Origin: Apostichopus parvimensis
Lineage: Eukaryota > Echinodermata > Holothuroidea > Aspidochirotida > Stichopodidae
Reading direction: 5' to 3'
Length of the DNA stretch: 22,115 nt
NCBI GenBank assembly: GCA_000934455.1
Contig: KN890791.1
Span: forward strand, 18,587-40,701
Below, piece after piece: positions 1 through 11,000 of the stretch (position 1 is the stretch's first letter; every line of letters starts with the position of its first letter). Below the pieces are notes generated by a model. The model did no database searches, had not been told where the DNA came from, and saw nothing but the letters and a program-made list of their open reading frames with translations. Position numbers and translations under genes: made by a program.

Positions 1-31
1 TTTTTTTTTTTTTTGTATTTTATTTGTTTAG

Positions 32-97
32 GTGGCTGGTCAAGAGCAAAAATTATGGGCTGCTAGTGTTAAGTTTCAGTATGCAAAAAAAAATTAA
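32..97 (+). CDS. Candidate last coding exon of a plus-strand gene (partial)
   Basis: A long T-rich tract ending in TTTAG forms a good 3' splice site, and 21 codons then run open to a TAA stop. The peptide contains QEQKLWAASVKF and ends in AKKN. A poly(A) signal lies a few bases after the stop, which fits a terminal exon. The LW-x2-S pattern resembles the extreme C-terminus of short-chain dehydrogenases such as the retinol dehydrogenase and WWOX groups. That resemblance is an inference from a very short peptide. The rest of the gene would lie before the window. The exon could also be a chance open frame. Confidence 0.35.
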   Translation: MAGQEQKLWAASVKFQYAKKN

Positions 98-105
98 AAA
101 TATTA

Positions 106-111
106 AATAAA
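106..111 (+). terminator. Poly(A) signal AATAAA
   Basis: A canonical AATAAA hexamer lies 8 bases after the candidate TAA stop at 95-97. If the exon is real, its 3' UTR is very short. The surroundings are A-rich, so the hexamer alone is weak evidence. Confidence 0.3.
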
Positions 112-1202
112 GATAAAATGAAGTAAAGAGTATGGCACTTGGTGGGATAGAAAGATTATAGAGAAAATAATAATTAAAATAATTGGCTTTGCTTCTATTA
201 AATCCTCTTGAAGGGCCCATTGAAATAGTATCTGCCAAAAACTACCGAGCTAGAGGTTGGTCTAAAAATGTTCCACTTCTGCAGGGTTGAATTGATCAGG
301 ATGTTGGTGAGAACAGTTTGAAAGAAATTTGTGAATCTGGTTATCGGTAAATATATTCAAATGAGAAAGTAGGAAAAATTGATAAGGCAAAAAAAAAAAA
401 AAAAAATTAAATGAACGTTATGGTTTGGTATAAAATCTTACTTGTATTTAACAAGTCGTGTCGGGATCTAAGGAATGAAAGTGTTGGAAAAGAGTTTATC
501 CAGATTCTTAAGTTTTGAATGGTCAGGCAAGAAACAAAGAAATTCTTCAAATATCACCACACTGTCTGTATTAAGGTCACTTGTCTGTTTTTGAGAGATC
601 TTACCCAAAAAAAATGTCAAGTGCAAAAATGTGCCATTTCCCTTAAAAAGGACACCCAAAAAAAGATTTAATGGTGCAAATTCAACCATGTTGAGCTCAA
701 AAGAAAAAATCAACTAGCTTATTTCTACTTCACGAATTTTCACGCTTCTGTTCACAAAATGTAAGCGTTTTACTATTTCTTGGTGGAATAATTTATTTCA
801 GCTTTTGTGTAATTTATTGAAATTATTTTCACAAGTTTTTAATATGTTCTTACATTCTGTTTTCATTCATTTTTTTAAAAAGATTGTGAGTAGCTGATTT
901 GTCTGATCAGCAGTATATGAATCGTGTCGACCATTGCTATTTATACCGGACGTCAGATATGGTTTTAAAAGGTTATGTCATTCTCGTACAATGTAAACTC
1001 ATTGGTTGCCGCATTCAGAGAGGCTCGGGCCGTGGTGAAGGTTTAAAACTAATCAAAAACTTATGCTCCGTTTTGTTGCTTGGAGATGTTTCTTTTTTCA
1101 AATTTCTGAAATAAAACTGAATAGTGAGATAACCAAAAAAAAAACAATTGTAAAAGCTTTTTAACACAATTAGGTAAATTGCCAAAAAATTAGTATAGAA
1201 AA

Positions 1203-1284
1203 ATTTTGAAGGAAAGTTTTAGTTAGTACAATATTTTCCTCCAATTTTGAAGGAAAGTTTTAGTGAGTACAATATTTTCCTCTA
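1203..1284. repeat. Tandem duplication, two 41-bp units
   Basis: Units at 1203-1243 and 1244-1284 differ only at a few positions, for example TTAGTTAG against TTAGTGAG. Both contain GAAGGAAAGTTTTAGT and ACAATATTTTCCTC. This is a recent local duplication with no coding content visible. Confidence 0.9.
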
Positions 1285-2163
1285 TGCTGATGAAATATGG
1301 CCTACCCATGAAAAAATAGGAAAGTTTGATGAGATGGATGGTTTTTAAATGCTGAAATCTTCAAAACTACACATGTATGCAACTTCCAGTGAAGATCAGT
1401 TCATACTTTCTTGGCTGGTAGAATACTTTGAAATCCAACTAGATGAAGCCTTTTCCCCGGAAGTATAAAATTTGGGACCATCGATGCTACCTGTTCGAGT
1501 TGCTTAAAATTAATATCAAGTTTTCCTCTGATTCTGCATTTTCGCCCGTTTATTTGTCAGGTGACAATCGATTTTAATGTGACCATCTGAGAAGCATTCA
1601 ACAGTTTAGAATCTTAGTGGTTCTGTCATATTAACCAACTTTGAATTTTTGAACCATTTTGCATTTTAATGACCATTTCCATCGAAGGAAAATTTATATT
1701 TACAAAAGTAGTGTTTGATTGCTCTTTGTCCCTAATATCAATTTTAGTTTTTAATTGTTTGGGTTTTTTTTTTTTTTTTTTTGGTCACCGACTGTGTTAC
1801 TCTTTTGGTTAAAACTTTTTCTTAACTTTGTCAAAAACAGTTTTCTTTGCCGAATAAACTTTTGGCAAGTGCATGTGTTCTTCCAGAAGATAATTGCGAG
1901 TTTCACAAATTTCTAATTCTTTTTAACTATTGCAAGGGCCTAAAGGAGGGATAGGATTTGCCTCCACTGTTAAGATGAGTAGACATGAACTTTAACAAAT
2001 GAAGCATCTAGACGCATGGCATTGTTTCTTTTTCTAACTTTTGTTATACAACGATGATCAGTTTAACCTCACCTTAAACAAACCATAACAGTAGCATTAC
2101 CATTTAGAGACCAAACTTTTTATTTGTAGAACATTTTTAAGCTTTATATATCTTTTGGTGTGG

Positions 2164-2190
2164 TGGGGCGGGGAGGTGGGTGGGTGGGGG
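2164..2190 (+). other. G-quadruplex-prone G-run cluster
   Basis: Five runs of three to five G are separated by loops of one to four bases (GGGG C GGGG AGGT GGG T GGG T GGGGG). This meets the usual G3+ pattern with short loops. Folding is inferred, not shown. Confidence 0.6.
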
Positions 2191-2621
2191 AGAGAGTATT
2201 GATACTGCAGGCAATTTTTATTTTATATTGTTTATTTTTGGCCTTTGCATATTTAGATTGTTTAGGGTGTATGAATCACATTCAGGTATTGCTTAGTTCA
2301 TCAGTTCATGTTGGAATGTTCTCTTTGCTTTCTTTCTTTTTTCTCCTTTGAAAAAAATGCTGAAAACAGTCAATTTTGTTGGTCAATGTGGTCCTTAAAC
2401 TTTATATCTGACTGTACTATAGTGTTTAGTATCATCTGATACTAGATAGAGTGGATGGCACTTTGAGGGAAAGACAGTATTGTTTAGAGAAGTGTATGCA
2501 AATACTCTGCCACTGGATGTTGCCCATTCTTTGTGGGTTTGCCTGCTCCAGCAGTTCATTGCCACAGAGACCTTAAGGACCACCCAACCATCAGCTTTCT
2601 TGTCAGTTATGTGAAAGTAAT

Positions 2622-2925
2622 ACTGATATCACAGAGCCAGTTTGTATTTAATTGGCACCATGACAAAAGTAGAAAGCTGAGGGGGCTGCAGCAAACAATG
2701 CAGCCAGGCTTCATAGGATGTACCATCTATAAAATTAGTTGCTGAAAACCAGTTAGTTAGGATGAAATATCAGTGTTTAGGTAATCCTGTCTGTCCAATT
2801 TAGAAATGGATTTGAGCAAGTATAAAACTGATATCACAGAGCCAGTTGTATTTTACAGGCACCATGTCAAAAATAGAAAGCTGAGGAGGCTGCAGTATAT
2901 AATGCAGCCAAGCTTCATGTAATGT
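2622..2925 (+). repeat. Direct repeat pair of about 95 bp
   Basis: Two diverged copies in the same orientation lie at about 2622-2721 and 2827-2925. Both start ACTGATATCACAGAGCCAG, contain GGCACCATG, TAGAAAGCTGAGG and GGCTGCAG, and end around AATGCAGCCA then GCTTCAT. They look like a local duplication or two copies of a dispersed repeat. No open frame is shared. Confidence 0.8.
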
Positions 2926-3094
2926 GTTGTCTTCTGCAGTTCCACACAGTTAAGTCTGCAGTGATAAACCTCAGCCTTGCTGCAAGGCATCTTACACAGC
3001 TGCTGCAGCTCTTTTCATATTGACATGGTGTCCTTAAATGTTTAATGTTTGTTTCTTCATTTCTATCATATTCTTGCTCTGGATAATTGAAGTT

Positions 3095-3124
3095 GGGGAG
3101 GGGGGTGGGGGTGGTGTGAGGGGG
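3095..3124 (+). other. G-quadruplex-prone G-run cluster
   Basis: Four G runs of 4, 6, 5 and 5 bases with loops A, T and TGGTGTGA occur in the gene-poor stretch. A shorter G-rich tract of similar composition lies at about 3656-3672. Confidence 0.5.
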
Positions 3125-4208
3125 AAGATGAAACGGTTGGCAGCTGTGGCCGAGAACACTCTTAATCTGTCATGATGGACAGTCATTGGTGTTACCATAC
3201 ACACATGGATTAACCAGTATTACTTTAACATTTAGCTTAAACTGCCAAAACTTGTAAAAGTTACTTTTTAGTCAAAACTTATGTCACAAAATATTACTCA
3301 GAGTATTACTCTGACTATGCACTTACAGAGAAGAAGCAGAAAAAGGACACTTTGAGCATTGATGCATTTTACCATGTTGGCCAGGTTGGGGACATTTCTA
3401 GCACATTTCGATGGAACTTTTATAGCATAAGTATGATGGAACCAATTGAAATGTTTTGGTGATCTCGAACAAGATATATAGTAGTTTGAGAGAAACAGCG
3501 AGAACACTAAGAAACCAGCCTCCACAGTTTTCCGATTCCTACGCAAAACAACAACTGAGTATCTCTGTCATGTTATGCCGACTACCTCAGTTATTTGTGC
3601 AACTCGTCTCTCAAGGTCAATAACTTAGTCAAATCTGCTGCCTTATTTAGGATTGGGGGTGGGGGTGGGGATGGTTAATGTTAAGAAATTCATATGTAAA
3701 GTATCGTCACCCATTGCAGATTAAGTCCTTTCAGTTCGACCGTTTCATTTTGGTATTAATTATATCTTGAAAATGTACTGCTTTGTCCGTTTAATTTACT
3801 CCATGTAATCTGGTACCGGCGGTCTGCTCGCTGCCGCCTTAATGCATGAACGTGAAACCTTGTCAAGCTAGAAAAATTCAAATAAAAGTAAGTGTCAAAG
3901 GTCAGATCCTGTCGGTGTGCTTATTTATATTTGTATGAGTGGGATGCAGATGTCCAATATGATGTGTTAAACTTCACCTCCCCTAGTTCTGAGACCCTTT
4001 GGGGGCCCTCTTAACCCCCCTCCCCCTCTCAGACTTTCCACTCCTTTGGCACGAAACCTGCCTTCCCCATCCGAGGCCCCAGACCGCCGCCCCTTTGAAT
4101 CACATGACTTCTACATCTGCCCCTCTGAGGCAGTGTTTGCTTTCTAAGAGGCTTGGAATGGAGGAATAATTTCAACAACTTTGTAGGTTTGAAAGGAGAA
4201 AAAAAAAA

Positions 4209-4214
4209 TTTATT
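4209..4214 (-). terminator. Candidate ACTL6A poly(A) signal
   Basis: TTTATT on the plus strand reads AATAAA on the minus strand. It is the first exact canonical hexamer I see downstream of the ACTL6A stop codon and would give a 3' UTR of about 0.8 kb. Non-canonical signals nearer the stop, such as the A-rich AAATAAC near 4968, are also possible. Confidence 0.3.
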
Positions 4215-4423
4215 TCACAAATATTACAGAGTGTGGATGTAGAACATTCCGAAGGATAGATTAGGATGCTAAAAGAATTATCATTTAACGGAAAATCGGT
4301 TTGGGATAAAGTTTGCGATGCTAAGCAGACAAATACTGATTAGTTTGCAAAATATAATATATGAGTCCTTAACATCTCTCCACCCTATGCCCTTGCCTCC
4401 CCACCTCTCCCTCCCCCCTCCCT

Positions 4424-4509
4424 GATCGTACTAACTTGGTATTCTACAATTTTGGATGGATGGATGGATGGGTGGTTGAGGATCGTACTAACTTGGTATT
4501 CTACAATTT
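4424..4509 (+). repeat. 29-bp direct repeats flanking a GGAT microsatellite
   Basis: The same 29 bases, beginning GATCGTACTAACTTGG, occur at 4424-4452 and 4481-4509. Between them (4453-4480) is a GGAT run ending GGGTGGTTGAG. A weaker third match (TTAACTTGGCATTCTA) lies near 4611. The arrangement fits a slippage or duplication event and also resembles a target-site duplication. Confidence 0.85.
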
Positions 4510-4663
4510 GTGAGAACATAGTTCACTGTTTCTGCTGCTACTTTCTACTATTGATAAAAAAGGAAAACAAATGGAGAAACATTCTGTTGAACATGTTCCC
4601 CTCCCAATGATTAACTTGGCATTCTAAAAACTATGGCAACAGGCAAAGTTCACCAAGTCTGTT

Positions 4664-4804
4664 TCACATGTGTGTGTCCAGGTAGCCTTGGTTCAGCCAA
4701 TAGTTGGCATCCTTCCACTTTTCAGGAGGATTGTCGTTTTCTGCCATGATTACAAAACCAGGCAGATCTGGGATGATGTCTTGATCATTGCTCTTTACTT
4801 TGCA
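4664..4804 (-). CDS. Coding-like stretch of unknown origin downstream of ACTL6A
   Basis: On the minus strand a pyrimidine-rich tract ending TCTAAAG could act as a 3' splice site. After it, 46 codons run open to a TGA. The peptide looks protein-like rather than low-complexity, with segments such as DIIPDLPGFVIMAEN, PPEKWKDANYWLNQ and a final YLDTHM. I do not recognise the family. It lies about 190 bases beyond the ACTL6A stop. It could be 3' UTR that is open by chance, an alternative last exon (it would join exon 12 in frame), or a fragment of another gene. There is no transcript evidence in view. Confidence 0.3.
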   Translation of the reverse strand, partial: CKVKSNDQDIIPDLPGFVIMAENDNPPEKWKDANYWLNQGYLDTHM

Positions 4805-4992
4805 CTTTAGAAGAGAACAAGATGTTGTCGAGACGGTGAGTTTAGTTCCTCTTCTAAGTTTTCGTTGTCCCAGCCATTGGCTTTGCTTTGGGAGGGGGCG
4901 ATGGTATCGACCATTTATGTACAAGGAAGCATCCCTATCATCTTTCCAAGTTCATTGCGTCAAAGACTGTTATTTATGCGTCTGTTTTAACG

Positions 4993-5073
4993 TCATGGAC
5001 ATTTCTTTTCTACGCAGCCTCTACCCATTTCTTCGTACTCCTGTTTGGAGAGCCACATCTGTTGAAAGGTACC
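4993..5073 (-). CDS. ACTL6A: ACTL6A exon 13 (stop codon)
   Basis: Acceptor TTTTGCAG. Residues 408-433 run from [15 protein letters not shown] to CVEKKCP, then TGA at 4995-4993. The tail matches actin's WISKQEY...KCF ending. Confidence 0.97.
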   Translation of the reverse strand, partial: GTFQQMWLSKQEYEEMGRGCVEKKCP

Positions 5074-8000
5074 CTGCAAAAGAAAACGAGAAATATTTTG
5101 GTTTCACATTTGCAGATAAACTAACTAGGTATTTGTTATCGCAGGACTCAAAACTTAAAGAGGGTCGGTCCCCTCTGCAGGCAAGAAGAAATCTTGGAGT
5201 CCCAACTTGTTTTTTGTTTGATATTTATAACACAACTTACTGCATTACCCAAAAATGTAATCTTTTACACGTCTTGCTGACATTTGCTACTGAAAGCAAC
5301 GTCCATTTTCAACCCATTTTCTATCCAAAACCAATCCTACAATATAGTTACTACATAATAATAATGCAACACCAAATTAATTACATTATAAACCCATTCC
5401 TCTGTAGATATTTTTGTCTGTGATCTAACACACCTCACTACAACCAGTGATTCTTCATATTCCTTGTTAACTTTGGCATAAAGAATGGCTGGTGACATTG
5501 GTTAACTATGGTTTTGCTATTTGTTTACTATTGGTTTATTATGGTTAACTATTGGTTGACTATGGTTTATTATTGGTTGACTGGTTTTGCTATTTGTTTA
5601 CTATTGGTTGACTATGGTTGACTATTGGTTGACTATGGTTTATTATTGGTTGACTGGTTTTGCTGTTTGTTTACTATTGGTTTATTATGGTTAACTATTG
5701 GTTGACTATGGTTTATTGGTTGACTGGTTTTGCTATTTGTTTACTATTGGTTGACTATGGTTTATTATTGGTTGACTATGGTTGACTATTGGTTGACTGG
5801 TTTTACTAATGGTTTACTATGGTCTCCTATTGATTGGCTATGGTTTACGATGGTTTACTATTATTTGACTATGGTTTGACTATGACTATTGGTTGACTAT
5901 GGTTGACTGGTTTTAATATGGTCTACTATTGATTGGCTATGGCTTACGATGGTTTACTATTATTTGACTATGGTTTACTATTGGTTGAATATGGTTTCTT
6001 ATTGACTGTTTTACAATTGATTGACTATGGTTTATTATTGATTGACTATGGTTTACTATTGGATGACTATGTTTTACTATTGGTCGAATATGGTTTCATG
6101 ATTCATACAACTTACAGTTTAATATTGTACAATCAATATTCAAAAGGACGGAGACACAAGATTCTTGACTAGACAAGATTCAAGACAGACCACAATTTTG
6201 TGGAACGGCTCCACTGATCACCTACGACTGCAAAACAGAAATCCTGAGCAGTTCAAAAAGATTTCAATTCCTGCAGGCGGTACTTTGTAACAGAGAAGCC
6301 ATGCGAGGAGGGTGGGACACCGTACCACAACACTTTCACTCAAATGTCAAATCTGGAAGTCTTGGATAATCTGCTTGGATAAATCTGGCTACTGGGATGG
6401 ATTTATGTGGCGTACTAACAGATAGATTATCCAATTATCCACCGGATAGATTAATCCCCCCCCCCATGGATTAATCCGGTCCATAAACCAATTTCATCAC
6501 AATGCATCAATCTTACCAGAGACGCTAATATAGATCCACCAATCCAGCCGCTGAATCGTCTTTCAGCTGTACCCGAGGGCGCTATCACCTTCAATTTTGT
6601 GTTCTAACGGAGAAGAAAAGAGATGGCACAGGGATTAAAATGCGTGTGATACTTCACTCTACATTGGGTGCTGCAGGGAACAAAGGCAATATTCCCTCAT
6701 GAAACAAACATGACCACCAAAGACTACTGAAACAAAGACCTACATTGTAGGATATCTTTAAAGTCCTCTGCATCCCTGGGGTTCAAACTTGTCTGCATGA
6801 AGAGCCCAATTTTCACTTTTATCATCATCTTGGCGACACTCCGGTGGGATGAAGTGGTCTGGGGATGGGGTTTACCGGTAGGAGGTATCTCCCTCCCCTT
6901 TTAGAAATTGTCTTATGATGATTGAGGGTGCTATGTTGCAAGTTATGTGCAAGATTTTTTTCCCCTGTTTTTTCATATACTTGGCAACCCTCCAAATGTT
7001 GTTGGCGACCATTTAAAGGGTCGCAACCCCACTTTTAATACCAAGGGTGTAAACTCCAGCTGTTAATGAGGGGAGGGTGATGGATGGATGGATGGATGGA
7101 TGGGTGGTTGAGGAATCAAAGCTAAATCACACATTGACAAAATGGCAACCCCCCCCCACCCTAGAGTGACATTTAGATCAGGTCATTATCTTTACTTCGC
7201 AACTCAACCACCCAATTTTTTTTCAATTTCCCAAACTTGCCTAGTCACATACTTGTGATTATCACCAGTACAATAACGTACCTGGACAAAAAAATGGTCA
7301 GAATCATTAAGTTTTTAGCTCAGAAAAATTTCAATGTGTTGAGAAAAAAAAATTGGGGGGGGGGTGCATCTTGTTCATCTAATAATGTGGCTAAAGTAAT
7401 CTGAACAAATACTAAGTAAGACTGGTCAAAATTTTTTAAGCAAATGAAAAGTCATGGTTATAAGAGGAGCACTAACTTGAGGTGTCTTTAGGGACAGGTC
7501 TCGTTGTAATCTGTCCGTAAATCCCAAAAGAAGCGAGTTGCCGCCGGTTACGATCACGTTACTCAGCAAGGCCTGGGACAGAGAAAAACTTGTTGAATTA
7601 AAAATATGTCTGTTATAATATTCAAATTTTAAAATAATTCTTCTTACACACTTCCTGCCACTGTTGTCTTCTTTTTCTTTTTGATTCCCATAGCAACAAA
7701 GAAAATTGAGTAATCTGTCTTGAGAACTTGGACCAATTTTTTTTTCCATATCTGCCATTCTTGGTAGTAACGTAAATTGTGGTCATTGGATATCATTTCC
7801 AACAATTATGAACTTACAATTACGAAGAAAGTAAACAATGAATGTAAATCTAAAGTTTCCTTCTCTTATGACATTCTGATCATAGGAAGAGGGACCTTTC
7901 TTCAGTTTTATCATTGTATGTCTCCTATTTTATTTCCTTTTGGAAAAAATTCCGGGCTGGACCAGATTTTGCAAAGGAGCCGGCCACATCCGGTTTCCGG

Positions 8001-11000
8001 CCGCATCCGGTTTTACACACTTACACTCCTGATGTCGACGTCACACATATGGACACTGCTGGTAGCGATATGGGCCATGCTCAGCATCGTGCTGGGTTCA
8101 AGGCCAGGAGCCTATGGGAAGAGAGAAAACAAAAATAAGAAATAAACGACAAAGTTATTCAAAGTCACAATACCAGCAAAAGGAAGACTTCTAGTTTTTG
8201 TGTCATACACGATGGCCTTGAAGGGTGGGTCAGTTTATTTCAACCACTTCGACCATACAAAATGTTCGTTTCTACCAGCATTCTTCCACAGGTGCCTCTC
8301 TGAATGTCTCGATTAACATCAAAAGATGAATTTTTCCCACTGAAATTTGTAGCCCTACTACCAATATAAATATCTTCCCCCAACACCCTTCTTCTTTTTT
8401 TCTTTTTTTCTGCTTGTTTTCAATCCTTTCTACATCTCTCAGAACAAATTTCAAAATCTTGACTACCTTGATAACAGTCGGGTCAAAGAGCCCCTCTGCG
8501 ACCTGGATTCGCTCGCTGCCAAACTCCATGTTGTACCCGGTGGGGAATTCGTACGGTGCCGATGGCATCTGCTCTACGATACTGAAGAGACGAGGAGGAG
8601 AAAACGTACAGGGCTTTCTTCTTGCGTGGGGAACCAAACGTTTAAAGAAACCTCCTCTTCAACTTCATATTTGGTCAATTTATTTTATTGTTACTGCATT
8701 CCAAAACTGAATTCCACTTAGACCACAATTCATAGCTTTGACTAGTCAAGTTTCATTGTAAATAATGAAGAAAATGGTGACCACTTTGCGGACTTTCCAG
8801 CATTTTTTTTGCATCTCATGAATACTAAATGTAAGAAAGTGTCAGGATTTTTTGGGTTTTTTTTTTTTTAGAATTAAATGGTATCGACATTTAATTGCTA
8901 ATTAAAAAAAAAACAATAATTGCTGATTATTATATTATTATTTTTTATTATTATTTTATTATTAATTGCTAAATATTGAATATCTAAGAACTATTACCAA
9001 TTCCATGAACTTGTTGTAAACTGAGCAGACAAGGAGTCAAAATTTAAAAAAAAAAATTAACATTTTACTCGTGTATGTGTGCAGTCCCCACAGGAGTAAA
9101 TGAGGGTACTGAATATTCATATTGAAATTTCTATCCTGGTAGAAGTGTGTATAGAAGAGATGGGAAATTATATTCACTTTTGATGATGTATAACAAAACA
9201 AAAACCCTCTTTCTATCCTTGCTTCTCCCATATCCCCTCTCCCAATGGGTAGTGTTTTGGGACTGATTTTTTTTCTCTTTTTTTTTGGGAGGGGGGAAGG
9301 GGCAAACAGGAAGCCTCATATGTTTTATAAGTACCCCAATAATGCACAACACCTGTGCCCTGATCATGTGAAAACAGAATAAATAAACCACACTGAACTG
9401 TTATAGCATTTCTTTCAATCACTACATGTCTTGCTTATAAATGAACTCCTTATCCGGATACCCGACGGGTAACGGCTCTCAGGGTACCCGGTTCCCCTTT
9501 TTCTCGGACTTATTTTGAATACAATTCTGCCAGAGGTTATCCTTGTAATAAACCTGTCCATTGAACAGGTTGATTACATGTAACATGTCTATTTGCACAT
9601 CGCCACCCGTAACAAACTGAAATGCTGGAGAGAGAAGAAAAAAACAAAAACGAAAAAAAACCCAGCAGACTTACTCTTCCTCGTAAGGTACGTCTGATAC
9701 TTGGAGTACTGAGCTCTGGAAATCCTGGATCTGTGTATTTATCATGTAGTCTTGCCACGACTGTGTCACACCCTTCAGGAGCTCTTTCCTCTTAAAGATA
9801 GGAAGCTGTCCTTCTTTGACCGTTTCCTGTGAGAGAGAGAGGTGTGATTAATTACAATAACATGAATATTCATTGGACTTCTACCAATAAGAGGCTGTCG
9901 GCCTGGGATGGATCATCATATTTAGGACATTATGACAATTCCAGAATACTTTCAATTCTTTTCATTGCACTTTGTCCCTATTTTTATTTTACCCCAGTTT
10001 GGGTTGTTTTTTTTTTCGCTGTTGTATTTTTAGCTTTGAAAAAGACTGGTTGATTGGCTGGGTGGTCTACGGTGGGTAAAAATGGCTCCGGGTATACTTT
10101 CTCAATTATACTGTTTGGTATCAAAATGATGTGAGACGAATATAGACTTGGTCATCGTTATTTAAAGAATATTCGGTTGGCTTATGTTCCTTGCTTTAAC
10201 AAAAAAATGTTGGATATTCTTTTGGCATAATTTTTATGCCAAAACCATTAATGTATCAGGCATACAGCTGAGTGAATGATGTCGTCACGGAGATTTCAGC
10301 AGAAAATCTAGTCCGTCTTCTTTATAATATACAACCTGGGCCTTATTTACATAGAACAAAAGCATTTCAATAAAATGTTACATCTAAAAGAAATTCTAAA
10401 TACTGAGAACAATGACTGACGGCTTTTCAAATAATTGAAAGTTATCGCATTCCAAGGATAAAACAACACAGGTTAAACAAGATAATTAAATCTGTTGAAG
10501 AAACCTTTGCCACAATTGACATCACAGACCCTCCCTGGAAGATTCAAAGTTCTAGGCTGTTAAATTGGAAAACAATCAATCAACCATATCTCAAGTTAGG
10601 AACAAGATATTTACATTGGGTTTTCAACCTTGACAAGTGTGGAATATGTTTCTGTCACTCTGGAATGTCCCTTTAAGTTACTCTGGCTTGGTAGTATGAA
10701 ACACCCATACTCACCCTGGAGGCAATGAATGTTGGTGGCAAGACTTCTATCTTCTGATTAGTTAGGAAATTTTTGGCCTGCTTTGTGATGAAATCTCCAC
10801 CCAGTGGACTCTTTATAATTGCTGTGCAAGAGAAATGACAGACTTCACCGATTAAGACATTTTGTCAAACATGAGAAAACTTGGGAATGAAAAAGAATGT
10901 TGCATCAAAACTTGCATGGAACAATTTGAAAGCTAAAACAGACACCTTTGCAGATTGATTTGGTCATGTTCCCCATTGTTATATGATACAGACTTCTATA

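Larger units (their letters stand above)
112..4208. other. Gene-poor intergenic stretch
   Basis: I find no exon set here that gives a recognisable protein on either strand. The open frames are short and rich in F, L and K, as expected from AT-rich DNA. The stretch holds A/T runs (for example T at 1764-1782), a 41-bp tandem duplication, a roughly 95-bp direct repeat, G-rich tracts near 2164, 3095 and 3656, and a C-rich segment at about 3970-4130. Confidence 0.6.

Noticed and set aside
305-350. Possible exon between GATCAG and CG/GTAAAT
   Set aside because: The upstream tract is a poor acceptor, only about 15 codons are open and no partner exon is seen.
468-713. 81-residue minus-strand frame
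   Set aside because: The peptide is F/L-rich low complexity from AT-rich DNA, with no splice sites, motif or neighbour to support it.
899-1114. 71-residue plus-strand frame
   Set aside because: The first codon is TTG, the real ATG is at 917, and the peptide has no recognisable feature; probably chance.
3298-3546. 82-residue minus-strand frame
   Set aside because: Cysteine and leucine rich without motif or splice context; it sits in the gene-poor stretch.
4788-5423. 211-residue plus-strand frame, the longest in the window
   Set aside because: It runs antisense across ACTL6A exon 13 and its flanks and shows no family features; a shadow of the real exon.
5933-6172. 79-residue plus-strand frame with repeated DYGLLL units
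   Set aside because: It is the translation of the intronic minisatellite; the unit length happens to keep one frame open.
8414-8710. 98-residue plus-strand frame
   Set aside because: Antisense to ACTL6A exon 9.
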